Assembly (NCBI GenBank): GCA_947629265.1
Contig: CANRCZ010000010.1
Span: forward strand, 1 to 44,999
From: an uncultured Bacilli bacterium
GTDB lineage: Bacteria > Bacillota_I > Bacilli_A > RF39 > UBA660
Reading direction: 5' to 3'
DNA length: 44,999 nucleotides
The translations under genes and the position numbers were made by a program. Positions 33,409-42,263 of the stretch are shown piece by piece (positions within the stretch are counted from its first letter, which is position 1; each line of letters opens with the position of its first letter). A model generated the notes under the pieces. That model had not been told where the DNA came from and did no database searches. It worked only from the letters and a program-made list of their open reading frames with translations.

Positions 33409-33424
33409 ACATTGCTACTTTTTT
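33394..33424 (+). terminator. Terminator after the acidic hypothetical gene
   Basis: AAAAGTA A CAAT / ATTG C TACTTTT followed by TT. Confidence 0.65.
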
Positions 33425-33470
33425 AGTATATTTATAAACATAAAAACCATAATAATATTGGTGATAACTA

Positions 33471-33953
33471 TTGAATTACATTAATATCTTTTTTCTATAT
33501 TCCTTTTTAGGACATTTCATAGAAACTTTTTTTTATCCAAATGGTGAAAGTGGTATATTAACAGGTTGGTGGACACCCGTATATGGTATCGGTACCGTAA
33601 TCATTTTATTACTATATAAATTTATTAAAAAATACAATTTCAATAAAATAGTCGAAATTATCCTCGTCTTTTTAAATGGTGCTGTTTTCTTAAGTATAAT
33701 CGAATATATAGGTGGAATACTAATCGAAAAAATATTTAATCAAGTATTTTGGGATTATAGCGGTTTTATGTTTAATTTCGGTAAATATGCCGCCTTAGAA
33801 ATGGCTGTCGTATGGGGTATATCATCATTAATAGTCGTATATGTACTAAGAAAAATAACCTTTAAAATAGCTGAAAAAATACCAAAGCTTTTAACTTTGA
33901 TATTGATTATTTTATTTGGTTTTGATCTATACTATAGTATTCTTCTAAAGTGA
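33471..33953 (+). CDS. CmpB-like membrane protein (putative ABC transporter permease, PF06541 type)
   Basis: The protein is 160 aa from a TTG start behind GGTGATA. The family signature is INIFFLYSFLGHFIETFFYP, GWWTPVYGIGTVIILL, IEYIGGILIEKIFNQVFWDYSGFMFNFGKYAALEMAVVWG. It has four or five membrane helices and is shorter than the relative at 29525 because it lacks the basic tail. The function is unknown. Its 3' end overlaps the convergent carboxypeptidase gene by 47 bases, which is unusual and leaves no room for a terminator between them. Confidence 0.8.
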   Translation: MNYINIFFLYSFLGHFIETFFYPNGESGILTGWWTPVYGIGTVIILLLYKFIKKYNFNKIVEIILVFLNGAVFLSIIEYIGGILIEKIFNQVFWDYSGFMFNFGKYAALEMAVVWGISSLIVVYVLRKITFKIAEKIPKLLTLILIILFGFDLYYSILLK

Positions 33954-34473
33954 TATCTTTTTCATATAACTCTAGCGCTAATTTATTACCAACATATCTA
34001 TAATGCCAAGGTTCATACTTATAACCAGTTATCTTTTCCTTACCCTTAGGATACCTTAAAATAAAACCATACTTATGAGCATTTTCCCTCATCCAATTAA
34101 ACTCTTTAGCTTTTTCAAATAAATTATAATCACCATTCGATCCCATGACGTCAACCGCTAAACCTGTTTGGTGTTCACTATATCCTGGCTTAGCAGAACA
34201 TTTACTAGCATATTTATATCCCCTTGTTTTTACATAATAATCAAACAATTTTTTTTGATATTCATAGCTTCTATAAGTCGATACCGCTATTATTTGATTA
34301 CCCTCTAAACTAGCATCTCTACATAATTTTTCAAAATTAAGAGCTGCTTCAATTACCATATATTTATCATTTTCGGCATATTTTAAATCCAAAAGTCGCA
34401 TATTACTAGGTATATACTCACTATCCAATGGATTATTTTTATTTACTAGAGTGATAATACTTATGCTTTCCAT
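33907..34473 (-). CDS. D-alanyl-D-alanine carboxypeptidase, M15B (VanY-like), without signal peptide
   Basis: The protein is 188 aa. The zinc-site motifs are complete: SEHQTGLAVD (His and Asp ligands) and EPWHYRYVG (catalytic Glu and His ligand), with VSTYRSYEYQKKLFDYYV upstream. The enzyme trims D-Ala from peptidoglycan stems. Unlike its neighbour at 34514 it has no signal peptide or anchor, so it is either cytoplasmic, exported another way, or has lost its N-terminus; MESISIITLVNKNNPLDSEY looks like a VanY catalytic-domain start. AGGTGATT precedes the ATG. It lies downstream of the longer paralogue. Confidence 0.88.
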   Translation of the reverse strand: MESISIITLVNKNNPLDSEYIPSNMRLLDLKYAENDKYMVIEAALNFEKLCRDASLEGNQIIAVSTYRSYEYQKKLFDYYVKTRGYKYASKCSAKPGYSEHQTGLAVDVMGSNGDYNLFEKAKEFNWMRENAHKYGFILRYPKGKEKITGYKYEPWHYRYVGNKLALELYEKDITLEEYYSIDQNQIK

Positions 34474-34494
34474 AAAATCACCTACAATATTATA

Positions 34495-34520
34495 TGAAAA
34501 AAGATAGCTTTTGCTATCTT
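34495..34520 (-). terminator. Terminator of the longer carboxypeptidase gene
   Basis: On the minus strand AAGATAGC AAAA GCTATCTT is followed by TTTTTTC. The stop codon of the gene at 34514 lies in the stem. Confidence 0.75.
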
Positions 34521-35584
34521 ATATAATAAGCATAATATTCATCGTAAGTTAATCCAGATTCATACACTTTAGTAGCGATATCAACCCCTAAATACCTGTA
34601 ATGCCAAGGTTCATAAATATAACCAGTTATATCTTCCTTATCCTTAGGATACCTCAAAATAAATCCATATTTATGAGCATTTTTAATTAACCACTCATAT
34701 TCTTTCGTACCACCAAATTCATTTAAAGTAGTAGTACCAGTCGCCATTAAATCGACTGCTAATCCTGTTTGGTGTTCACTATATCCAGGTCTAGCTGAAT
34801 AAGTATCAGCATTCTTTTTACCATCACTTTTTACATAATTATTATATAGTGTCTGTTGATATGAATAACTGCGATATGGACTAGCGATATAGAAATGTAA
34901 TCCATCCTTTTTAGCAGCTTCAAACATTATTTTAAAAGCTTCATAAGCTTCTTTTTTCATTTGTCTAGTATTACCATATTTAGACTCGATCGTAACTAGA
35001 TCATCAGGAACATAGTTCTTATCAAGTTTATAATATTTGTTTACTAAAACAAGATTACCCTTTGATAGATCGACACTGCTAGTATTAGTATAGTATTCAT
35101 AATCTAGATTAGCATTGACATTAGATATTACTTTATTTATATCTAAATCAGTGTTTTTATTATAATAATTTACATATCTTTTTAAATAATCTTTAATGCA
35201 GTACTTATTTTTGATAATTTCCACAACTTTATCATTGTAAGTAATACCAGTTACATAATAATCATTGTTGATAATGTATATAATTTCTTGAACATTTAAA
35301 TCAGTATTGTTCATAAGTTCTAAATAGCTGTCTAAATTCTCTTTTTTAAAATCTGGATTATCCAATATATCTTTTAAGTTATTAATATATTGGTGTTCTA
35401 ATATAATATTTATTGAAGATTGATCTAATGTACTATTTATCAAATTTATTTCATCGATGTTATATCCTATTTTAGATAGCTCATCTTGTTTAAAAACTTT
35501 TGTTGTTTCTTCATCTTTAAATTTAAGTAAAAATAGTACACTAACAGCGGTAGCAATCAATATAACAATAAGGATTTTTTTCAT
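34514..35584 (-). CDS. Membrane-anchored D-alanyl-D-alanine carboxypeptidase, M15B (VanY-like)
   Basis: The protein is 356 aa. It has an N-terminal signal-anchor (ILIVILIATAVSVLFLL), then about 170 residues of helical, poorly conserved linker domain (tandem DLNVQEIIYIIN-type segments), then a catalytic domain with SPYRSYSYQQTLYNNYV, SEHQTGLAVDLM and EPWHYRYLG, all zinc and catalytic residues present. It acts on peptidoglycan outside the membrane. It is a paralogue of the gene at 33907, probably by duplication. AGGTGATG precedes the ATG at 35584. Confidence 0.92.
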   Translation of the reverse strand: MKKILIVILIATAVSVLFLLKFKDEETTKVFKQDELSKIGYNIDEINLINSTLDQSSINIILEHQYINNLKDILDNPDFKKENLDSYLELMNNTDLNVQEIIYIINNDYYVTGITYNDKVVEIIKNKYCIKDYLKRYVNYYNKNTDLDINKVISNVNANLDYEYYTNTSSVDLSKGNLVLVNKYYKLDKNYVPDDLVTIESKYGNTRQMKKEAYEAFKIMFEAAKKDGLHFYIASPYRSYSYQQTLYNNYVKSDGKKNADTYSARPGYSEHQTGLAVDLMATGTTTLNEFGGTKEYEWLIKNAHKYGFILRYPKDKEDITGYIYEPWHYRYLGVDIATKVYESGLTYDEYYAYYIR

Positions 35585-35631
35585 ATCATCACCTATTTAA
35601 TTATATTCCTTTTTAGTTGCAAACGCAATTT

Positions 35632-35895
35632 TTATTTTAAAATACAATCACTATCTTCATCAATACTATCAAATAAAATTTTAATATCGATTTCTAAAGC
35701 TTGCGCGATATTCCATAAAGTACCTAGTGAAAAAGTTTGATGATAGCTGCTTTCGATATTCATAATAAATCCCTCACTATAATTACAATTATGTGCTAAT
35801 TGCCGTTGGGTCAATCCTTTCAATTTTCTTTGTTTTTTAATGTTTTGACTAACTAAATGATAGACAAAGTTTTCATCTTTATTATTGCATCCCAT
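35632..35895 (-). CDS. XRE-family DNA-binding regulator
   Basis: The protein is 87 aa with one helix-turn-helix domain (QNIKKQRKLKGLTQRQLAHN, then CNYSEGFIMNIESSYHQTFSLGTLWNIAQALEIDIKILF). GLTQRQLA and the spacing of the recognition helix are typical. GAGGAAGA precedes the ATG. It is upstream of, and in the same orientation as, the two VanY-like genes, with 47 bases between, so it may regulate them. No clear operator is visible in the short gap. Confidence 0.82.
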   Translation of the reverse strand: MGCNNKDENFVYHLVSQNIKKQRKLKGLTQRQLAHNCNYSEGFIMNIESSYHQTFSLGTLWNIAQALEIDIKILFDSIDEDSDCILK

Positions 35896-35969
35896 AAATT
35901 CTTCCTCTCTATTTCCATTTTCTCACGAAATTTATTGTATGAACCTCACTGAATGAATGATATGGTATG

Positions 35970-35998
35970 TTGAAAATACTAGATAATTATGCTAAAAT
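35970..35998 (+). promoter_or_regulatory. yqeG-yqeH promoter
   Basis: TTGAAA (35970-35975), 17 bases, TAAAAT (35993-35998) with TGC just before the -10. Confidence 0.7.
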
Positions 35999-36012
35999 TG
36001 AGGTGGTGAGAT

Positions 36013-36531
36013 ATGAAAAACTACATACCGGATATTTATCAAAAAGATATAAAAACAATCAATTATAATAAACTAAAAAAAAGAAAAATCAAATGTTTAA
36101 TATTTGATTTAGATAATACGATTACTAATTATTATAATAATAACATCGATAAAGACATAATTTCTTTGTTTGATAGTCTAAAAAAAGATTTTAAAGTTAT
36201 TATTTTATCTAATAGTACTAAAAAAAGGGTTTCTAAAATTGCAAATAAGTTAAAGGTACAATATATCCCTTTAGCGATGAAACCATTAGCGTTTAATTTT
36301 AAGAGAATAATGAAAAGATATCATCTATCTAATGATGCCTTAGCGATTATAGGTGATCAAATTATGACTGATATCAAAGGTGGAAATAAAGTTAAAATCG
36401 TTACTATTTTAGTTGATCCAATCGATGATAAAGAATTATCTATAACTAAAATAAACCGCCTTATAGAAAATCATAAATTAAAAACATTAAGTAGGAAGAA
36501 TATATTAAAAAGAGGTAATTATTATGGATAG
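36013..36531 (+). CDS. yqeG: YqeG-family HAD phosphatase
   Basis: The protein is 172 aa. HAD motifs: LIFDLDNTIT (nucleophile Asp), IILSNSTKKR (motif II Ser), and GDQIMTDIKGGNK (motif IV acidic pair). The N-terminal YIPDIYQKDIKTINY is the YqeG start. The substrate is unknown, although members related to mitochondrial PGP phosphatase suggest a lipid phosphate. As in Bacillus it is the first gene before yqeH, overlapping it by 8 bases. Confidence 0.92.
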   Translation: MKNYIPDIYQKDIKTINYNKLKKRKIKCLIFDLDNTITNYYNNNIDKDIISLFDSLKKDFKVIILSNSTKKRVSKIANKLKVQYIPLAMKPLAFNFKRIMKRYHLSNDALAIIGDQIMTDIKGGNKVKIVTILVDPIDDKELSITKINRLIENHKLKTLSRKNILKRGNYYG

Positions 36532-37504
36532 ATGCATAGGTTGTGGAGCTATCTTACAATCAGATGATAAATTAAAAGATGGCTACACTAGCAATTTACA
36601 AAATAAGTTATGTGAAAGATGCTTTAGAATTAGAAACTATAATGAACAAAAAGCGGTAGTGAAAGATAGTAGTGATTATATCGATATTTTAAAGAATATC
36701 GGTCAAACTGATGATTTAGTTTTATTAGTTGTCGATCTATTTAATTTTTTTGATCTTAATAAATTAAAAGATTATATCAATAACGATATTATTTTAGTAT
36801 TAACTAAAAGGGATTTATTACCTAGTGATATATACGAAGAACGAATACTAGATTACTTTAATTTAGATATGAATATCAAAGATAAAATTATTATTAGTAG
36901 TCAAAATAACTATCATTTAGATACTTTATATAAAAAGATTAATCAGTATAAAAAAAGCAAAAACGTCTATGTTATCGGTTATACTAGTGCTGGTAAATCA
37001 ACCTTGATTAATAAGATGATCTATAATTATTCTAACCTCGATAGCTATCTAACTACCTCTTATTTACCAACGACAACCTTAGATATGATAAATATCCCCC
37101 TTAATGATGATCTAAATCTTATCGATACTCCGGGATTATTAGTTGATGGTAATATCTTAGAGCTGGTCGATAAAAAAATGTTAAAAAAAATTATCCCTAA
37201 AAATGAGATAAAACCTAAAATATATCAAGTAAATAGTAATCAAATATTTGTTGTTGAAGACTTTTTACGGTTAGATATTAAACATAATAATATTGTCTTT
37301 TTTCTAGCCAATACTTTAAAAATAGATCGCTATTTCAAAGAAAGTGATAAACTAGCAACTTTAGAAAAATACGAAATTGAAATAGATGATAAACAAGATA
37401 TCGTCATTAATGGTTTAGGTTTTATTAAAGTAATGCATAAAGATAAAATAACCTTGTATTTAAAAAAAGGAGTATCCTTTTATATTAGAAAAAGTTTCTT
37501 ATAA
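36524..37504 (+). CDS. yqeH: Ribosome biogenesis GTPase YqeH
   Basis: The protein is 326 aa. An N-terminal zinc finger (CIGCG ... CERCFRIRNY) is followed by a circularly permuted GTPase domain with motif order G4 (LTKRDLLP), G5 (ISSQN), G1 (GYTSAGKSTLIN), G2 (TTTL) and G3 (DTPG). It assists 30S assembly in the cytoplasm. G4 is TKRD rather than NKxD, as in other family members. In Bacillus the next genes are aroE, yhbY and nadD; here the operon ends at a terminator. Confidence 0.93.
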   Translation: MDRCIGCGAILQSDDKLKDGYTSNLQNKLCERCFRIRNYNEQKAVVKDSSDYIDILKNIGQTDDLVLLVVDLFNFFDLNKLKDYINNDIILVLTKRDLLPSDIYEERILDYFNLDMNIKDKIIISSQNNYHLDTLYKKINQYKKSKNVYVIGYTSAGKSTLINKMIYNYSNLDSYLTTSYLPTTTLDMINIPLNDDLNLIDTPGLLVDGNILELVDKKMLKKIIPKNEIKPKIYQVNSNQIFVVEDFLRLDIKHNNIVFFLANTLKIDRYFKESDKLATLEKYEIEIDDKQDIVINGLGFIKVMHKDKITLYLKKGVSFYIRKSFL

Positions 37505-37511
37505 CAAAAAT

Positions 37512-37540
37512 AGTAATGGGTTAAAATACATTACTTTTTA
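37512..37540 (+). terminator. yqeGH terminator
   Basis: AGTAATG ... CATTACT with a ten-base loop, followed by TTTTT. Confidence 0.7.
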
Positions 37541-37582
37541 GTTTTTAAAGGAAATTATAAAGTTTTGTCGTATTATATAAAT

Positions 37583-37600
37583 AGAGGGTAAGTACCCTCT
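37583..37600 (-). terminator. uppP terminator
   Basis: AGAGGGTA AG TACCCTCT with A/T-rich sequence giving a mixed T stretch on the minus strand. Confidence 0.6.
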
Positions 37601-37607
37601 AACCGAT

Positions 37608-38432
37608 TTATCTTAAAAATAGAATAACTAAACTACCAACAATTAAGCAGTACCATACAAAGTAGATTAATTTTCCATTAACCATAATCTTTTTAAAAGC
37701 TTTCAAACTGAAATATGTTCCTACAAAAGCAACTAACATAGACATAAAATAACATACATAGATAAATAGCGATTCATTAAGCTCTAATAAATCCTTTAAT
37801 CCTAACATACTAGTCGCTATACTGATAGGGATATAAAGTAAGAATGAAAAATTAAAAGCTGTTTCACGATCTAACTTTCTAAACATACTACCGACAATAG
37901 TTGAACCACTACGACTGATACCTGGTATTAAAGCTATAACTTGAAATAATCCGATTATAATACTATCTTTAAAAGTAATTTTATTCTTATCCTTACTACC
38001 TTTAAAATCTTTAATGATGAATAAAAATAAACCAGTTACTAAAAGCATTAAACCGATAAATTTGACATTTTCATTTAAGAAATCAAATAAACCTAATTTA
38101 GTAGCGATAAGTCCCATAATACCCGCTGGTATAGTAGCGATAATTAAATATAAACAATACTTAGTATCGTTTAAATATTTCTTATTACCATTTTTGAAAT
38201 AGCTGAAGAAACTTTTAATTAGATTAATAATATCCTTTCTAAATAAAATAATAACCGCTAATAAACTACCAAAATTAGTAATGGTCGCTAAAACCTCTAA
38301 TTGATTAGCATCTAGTTTTAAATTAACGATCTTTTCAAAAATCAATAAATGTCCACTAGAAGAAACCGGTATAGCTTCCATAATACCTTGGACTAAGCCA
38401 AGAAAAACAAATTTAATAAATACTAAAAACAT
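37608..38432 (-). CDS. uppP: Undecaprenyl-diphosphate phosphatase
   Basis: The protein is 274 aa with eight or so membrane helices. The two catalytic repeats are present: GLVQGIMEAIPVSSSGHLLI near the N-terminus and IPGISRSGSTIVGSMF at about residue 175. The enzyme removes a phosphate from undecaprenyl diphosphate to recycle the carrier lipid for peptidoglycan; overexpression gives bacitracin resistance. GGTGATA precedes the ATG. It stands alone on the minus strand. Confidence 0.95.
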   Translation of the reverse strand: MFLVFIKFVFLGLVQGIMEAIPVSSSGHLLIFEKIVNLKLDANQLEVLATITNFGSLLAVIILFRKDIINLIKSFFSYFKNGNKKYLNDTKYCLYLIIATIPAGIMGLIATKLGLFDFLNENVKFIGLMLLVTGLFLFIIKDFKGSKDKNKITFKDSIIIGLFQVIALIPGISRSGSTIVGSMFRKLDRETAFNFSFLLYIPISIATSMLGLKDLLELNESLFIYVCYFMSMLVAFVGTYFSLKAFKKIMVNGKLIYFVWYCLIVGSLVILFLR

Positions 38433-38517
38433 ATTATCACCTATTTAAGTATACACTAATTATTAAAAATAATAAATAAAAAATTAAAATATAAATAAAC
38501 TATTATTAGGTGATTAC

Positions 38518-38739
38518 ATGCTAGGTCGTATCTTTCTTTTTCTATTAGGATTTGGACTAACTGTTATAGGTATGGTTTATATTATAAGTTATCTAAATTT
38601 ATTAACAATCGGGTATAATTTTTTAGAATATGTTAATTTTATAATAAGAAGAATAGAATGTCTATATACGATTATAGGATTAGTACTTATATATATTTCT
38701 ATTTACATGAAAGGAGAAGAAAATGAATTACGTATATGA
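38518..38739 (+). CDS. Small membrane protein, 73 aa
   Basis: It has two hydrophobic helices (RIFLFLLGFGLTVIGMVYII and CLYTIIGLVLIYISIYM). No family is recognised. AGGTGATT precedes the ATG. Its end overlaps the next gene by 17 bases, so the two are coupled. The arrangement suggests a membrane partner for the 208-aa cytoplasmic protein. Confidence 0.7.
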   Translation: MLGRIFLFLLGFGLTVIGMVYIISYLNLLTIGYNFLEYVNFIIRRIECLYTIIGLVLIYISIYMKGEENELRI

Positions 38740-39349
38740 TTTAGTTTTAAATTTTAAAGAACCACTATATGAATTTTATGAATGGAATAAAACCGATGAT
38801 CTAACTAGAGTTAGAAGAATACCTATCTTTAGAATAAAAAGTGATGATTTAGAAAATATTTCTAAAAATTATGTAAAATTTGATCAAACATTACTAAACA
38901 GCTGTAAAAATAAATGCGAATTGATTAATGGCAAAAAGAAAACATTAGAATATGCTTTTCTATTAACCGATACCGATGAGGTTCTAGCCGTCAATATTAA
39001 AAATGATCAAATGTTAGTTAGCAAACTCTTTATCGAAGAAGAATTAGATGTTATCGAAAGATCGATAATGTATAAAACGACCGATATTAAATACGAAATT
39101 TTAAAAATAAGAGATAATGTTATCTTTAAAACTAGAAAAGAAATTGAAATGGAAAAATATATAAAAAAAGAGGTAGAAAAATTAGAAAACGCTAGTATCG
39201 ATAAATTAAAATATATCTATTATGAATGCTTTGACGATGAAGAAGAAGATCGTGATAAAATTATCAAAAAAATAAATTACGAAATAGATAATAATTTTAA
39301 TAACATATCCAAAAAACTATATACTTTCTTTAAATTAGTTCATAAATAA
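38723..39349 (+). CDS. Conserved hypothetical protein, 208 aa (DUF3603-like)
   Basis: The N-terminus YVYDLVLNFKEPLYEFYEWNKTDDLTRVRRIPIFRI resembles the DUF3603 family of Bacilli (YDVW.N....Y....EW...D....I). The rest has ALLTDTDEVLAVN-like beta segments and a helical acidic C-terminus (ECFDDEEEDRDKIIKKINYE). No membrane helix or signal is visible. The function is unknown. AAAGGAG lies inside the upstream gene before the ATG. Confidence 0.7.
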   Translation: MNYVYDLVLNFKEPLYEFYEWNKTDDLTRVRRIPIFRIKSDDLENISKNYVKFDQTLLNSCKNKCELINGKKKTLEYAFLLTDTDEVLAVNIKNDQMLVSKLFIEEELDVIERSIMYKTTDIKYEILKIRDNVIFKTRKEIEMEKYIKKEVEKLENASIDKLKYIYYECFDDEEEDRDKIIKKINYEIDNNFNNISKKLYTFFKLVHK

Positions 39350-39396
39350 GTATATATCTTTTTTTTTGGTAAATAATAAAATCGAGGAGGTAGAAA

Positions 39397-39948
39397 ATGA
39401 AAAAAGTATTAATTAGCTTGTTAGCATTAATTACACTTACTGGTTGCTCACTTAGTACAAAAAATTTAACTAATGAAACACCAACAGAGGTTGTAGAAAA
39501 GTATTTTTCTAACTATCAAACCCTAAGTACTGACGTATTATCACAATTAGATACAGCGATAGAAAAAGAACAATTTACAACCACACAAGCTTCAGATTAT
39601 CGAGAAGTTATGAAAAGACATTATAAAGATCTAACTTATCAAATCAAAGATGAAGTGATTGATGGTGACAAAGCTACAGTTGTAACTGAAATCGAGGTAT
39701 ATGACTATTCAAAAGTATTAAAGGATGCTGATACTTATCAAACAGAACATAAAGATGAATTTAATGATGCTGAAGGTAATTATGATATAAGCCTATTTAA
39801 TACTTACCGTATATCTAAATTAAAAGATGTCAGTGATAAAGTTAAATATACCCTAAATTTAACTTTAACTAAAACCGATGATAAATGGGTATTAGATAAT
39901 ATAAGTGATACCGATGAATCAAAAATACATGGAACTTATATTTCATAA
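39397..39948 (+). CDS. Lipoprotein of unknown function
   Basis: The protein is 183 aa. The signal peptide ends in the lipobox LTGC (Cys 17), so it is lipid-anchored outside the membrane. The mature part looks like an NTF2/DUF4878-type small alpha/beta domain (TPTEVVEKYFSNYQTLSTDVL, then DKATVVTEIEVYDYSKV and KYTLNLTLTKTDDKWVLDNI). GGAGGTAG precedes the ATG. It is a single gene with its own terminator. Confidence 0.8.
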   Translation: MKKVLISLLALITLTGCSLSTKNLTNETPTEVVEKYFSNYQTLSTDVLSQLDTAIEKEQFTTTQASDYREVMKRHYKDLTYQIKDEVIDGDKATVVTEIEVYDYSKVLKDADTYQTEHKDEFNDAEGNYDISLFNTYRISKLKDVSDKVKYTLNLTLTKTDDKWVLDNISDTDESKIHGTYIS

Positions 39949-39973
39949 AGACTGCTAAATGGCAGTTTTTATT
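39949..39973 (+). terminator. Terminator of the lipoprotein gene
   Basis: ACTGC TAAATG GCAGT followed by TTTT. A second, weaker hairpin GGACA TATTAT TGTCC with Ts lies at about 39982-40003. Confidence 0.7.
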
Positions 39974-40028
39974 TAATTAGTTGGACATATTATTGTCCTA
40001 TTTTTCATAACCTTTTATAGGTGAAAAT

Positions 40029-41102
40029 ATGAAAAAAATTTTATTATTACTGTTATTACTTATACCACTTAATACAAAAGCGATCGAAACAAGCGCTAAT
40101 AGTGCTATTTTAATGGATATGGATAGTGGTAGAATACTATATAGTAAAAACATTCATACTAGTAAAAGTATCGCTTCCATTTCAAAAATAATGACGGCTA
40201 TTGTCGCAATTGAAAATAGTGATATTTCTAAAGAAATTACGATCGGTGATGAAATCGATAAAGCTCACGGCTCTGGAATATATATCAAAAAAGGTGAAAA
40301 ACTAAAGATGATCGACTTAATTTACGGTCTCATGCTAAGGAGTGGTAATGATGCTGCATCCGCTATCGCCTTTCATACAGCAGGTAGTATCGATAAATTT
40401 GTAACCTTAATGAACGATAAAGCTAGTGAACTAGGTATGAAAAATACAGTCTTTAATAATCCAAGTGGTCTAGATGATGATACTAAAGGTAACTATTCAA
40501 CAGCATATGATATGGCTGTTTTAATGAGTTATGCTATGAAAAATAGTACCTTTAAAAAAATAACCGGTACTAATAAATATACCCTAAAAACCAATAAAAA
40601 TGTTTATGTTTGGTACAATAAAAATAAACTTTTAAAAACCTATAAATACGCCACTGGAGGAAAAACTGGTTATACCAAAATCGCTAAAAGAACCCTAGTA
40701 ACAACCGCTAGTAAAGATGACGCTAACTTAGTCGTCGTAACATTAAACGATGGTAATGATTGGTTAGATCATAAAAACCTTTTTGAATATGGTTTTAGTA
40801 ACTATACGAACTATAAAATATTAAAAAAAGGTAACTTTAACGTATACGAAGATACCTATTATAATAAATATCAACTGTATTTAAAAAATGATTTTACCTA
40901 TACCTTATTAGCGAATGAAAAAACAAGTATGCTTTTAAAAATTAACTTAGAAAAAAAACGCAATATCAAAGATAATATCAAAGTTGGAACAGTCGATGTT
41001 TACCTAGGTGATAAAATAGTTCATACCGAAAATATCTATGTTAAAAAAATAACCAAAAAGAAAAAGAAAAGCATAATAGAATGGATTAAAAATCTATGGT
41101 AA
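40029..41102 (+). CDS. dacB: D-alanyl-D-alanine carboxypeptidase, S11 family (DacB/DacF type)
   Basis: The protein is 357 aa. It has a signal peptide (ILLLLLLLIPLNTKA). The penicillin-binding active site is complete: SISK (in SIASISKIMTA), SGN (in LRSGNDAAS) and KTG (in TGGKTGYTKIA). The basic C-terminus (KKITKKKKKSIIEWIKNLW) forms an amphipathic membrane anchor. It removes terminal D-Ala from peptidoglycan; in Bacillus DacB does so in the spore cortex. It is the first gene before spmA-spmB-rluB, the Bacillus order, overlapping spmA by 7 bases. Confidence 0.92.
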   Translation: MKKILLLLLLLIPLNTKAIETSANSAILMDMDSGRILYSKNIHTSKSIASISKIMTAIVAIENSDISKEITIGDEIDKAHGSGIYIKKGEKLKMIDLIYGLMLRSGNDAASAIAFHTAGSIDKFVTLMNDKASELGMKNTVFNNPSGLDDDTKGNYSTAYDMAVLMSYAMKNSTFKKITGTNKYTLKTNKNVYVWYNKNKLLKTYKYATGGKTGYTKIAKRTLVTTASKDDANLVVVTLNDGNDWLDHKNLFEYGFSNYTNYKILKKGNFNVYEDTYYNKYQLYLKNDFTYTLLANEKTSMLLKINLEKKRNIKDNIKVGTVDVYLGDKIVHTENIYVKKITKKKKKSIIEWIKNLW

Positions 41103-41677
41103 ATAAAATATGGGGACTATTTATAATTACTGGTATTATCTGTTGTTTACTTACGGGTAAAGTTGAAATACTTAATCAAGAAATACTAAATAGTACTAAA
41201 GAAAGTTTAGACATGATTATCAAAATCTTTCCCGTTATGGCTCTATGGTTAGGTATTATGAAAATAGCATCAGTATCCGGTCTTTTAAAAAAAATATCGA
41301 CCTTACTATCTAAACCACTAAAAAAAATATTCCCGGATATTCCTAAATCACATGAATCATTAAGCTATATAGCTTCTAATGTTGTCGCTAATATGTTTGG
41401 ATTAGGTAATGCCGCTACCCCTTTTGGTTTAAAAGCTATGAAATCATTACAAGATTTAAACGAAAAAAAAGATACAGCTTCAAGAAGCATGATCACCTTT
41501 TTAGTATTAAATACATCAGGCGTAACTATTATACCAACGACGATTATATCACTAAGAATGTTATATGGTAGTACCAACCCTACTGAAATTGTCTTACCAT
41601 GTATTATAGCGACAGTTTTTGGAACATTAGGTGGCCTCATTATCGATTGGATGATAGCAAGGAGAAGAAATGATTAA
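41096..41677 (+). CDS. spmA: Spore maturation protein A
   Basis: The protein is 193 aa with about five membrane helices. The nucleoside-recognition (Gate) domain signature is SYIASNVVANMFGLGNAATPFGLKAMKSLQ, followed by MITFLVLNTSGVTIIPTTIISLR. With SpmB it is needed for spore core dehydration in Bacillus. It overlaps dacB upstream and spmB (8 bases) downstream, so translation is coupled. It supports endospore formation together with the ger operon. Confidence 0.93.
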   Translation: MVNKIWGLFIITGIICCLLTGKVEILNQEILNSTKESLDMIIKIFPVMALWLGIMKIASVSGLLKKISTLLSKPLKKIFPDIPKSHESLSYIASNVVANMFGLGNAATPFGLKAMKSLQDLNEKKDTASRSMITFLVLNTSGVTIIPTTIISLRMLYGSTNPTEIVLPCIIATVFGTLGGLIIDWMIARRRND

Positions 41678-42194
41678 TTTTATATCTAGTTTAATTATTC
41701 CTATAATGGTTTTAGTAATAATTATCTATGGTTTAATTAAAAAAATCGATATTTATGATGAATTTATAAATGGGGCTAAAGAAAGTTTTGATATCGTTTT
41801 AACCATGTTCCCTTGTTTACTAGCTATGATATTTGGTATCAATATCTTTTTAAAAAGCAATATTTTATTATATTTATTTAATATTTTAGAACCACTTTTA
41901 AATTTAATTAATATACCATTTCCTGTCTTTCCAATGATGCTTATGAGGCCGATATCCGGTAGTTCTTCTTTAGCCATTTTAAATAATTTATTAAAAACTT
42001 ATGGACCAGATAGTTTAATCGGTAGACTAGCTAGTGTAATTCAAGGTAGTACAGATACGACTTTGTATGTCATCACCTTGTATTTTGGAAGCATCGGTAT
42101 TAAAAAAATTAGATATGCCTTAAAAGTAGGTTTGCTAGCTGATTTAATTGGTATTATAGCAGCTATTATAACAGTCAATCTATTTTTCACTTAA
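41670..42194 (+). CDS. spmB: Spore maturation protein B
   Basis: The protein is 174 aa. Membrane helices are at both ends, and the Gate domain has VLTMFPCLLAMIFGINIFLK, MRPISGSSSLAILNNLLKTYGPDSLIGRLASVIQGSTDTTLYVI. It partners SpmA in the membrane. AGGAG inside the end of spmA precedes its ATG. Confidence 0.93.
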   Translation: MINFISSLIIPIMVLVIIIYGLIKKIDIYDEFINGAKESFDIVLTMFPCLLAMIFGINIFLKSNILLYLFNILEPLLNLINIPFPVFPMMLMRPISGSSSLAILNNLLKTYGPDSLIGRLASVIQGSTDTTLYVITLYFGSIGIKKIRYALKVGLLADLIGIIAAIITVNLFFT

Positions 42195-42263
42195 AATATA
42201 TAATTTAAGGACCTTTTTATCTTCAATAAATTATGTTATAATGAAAAGTAGAAGGGTGAGAAA

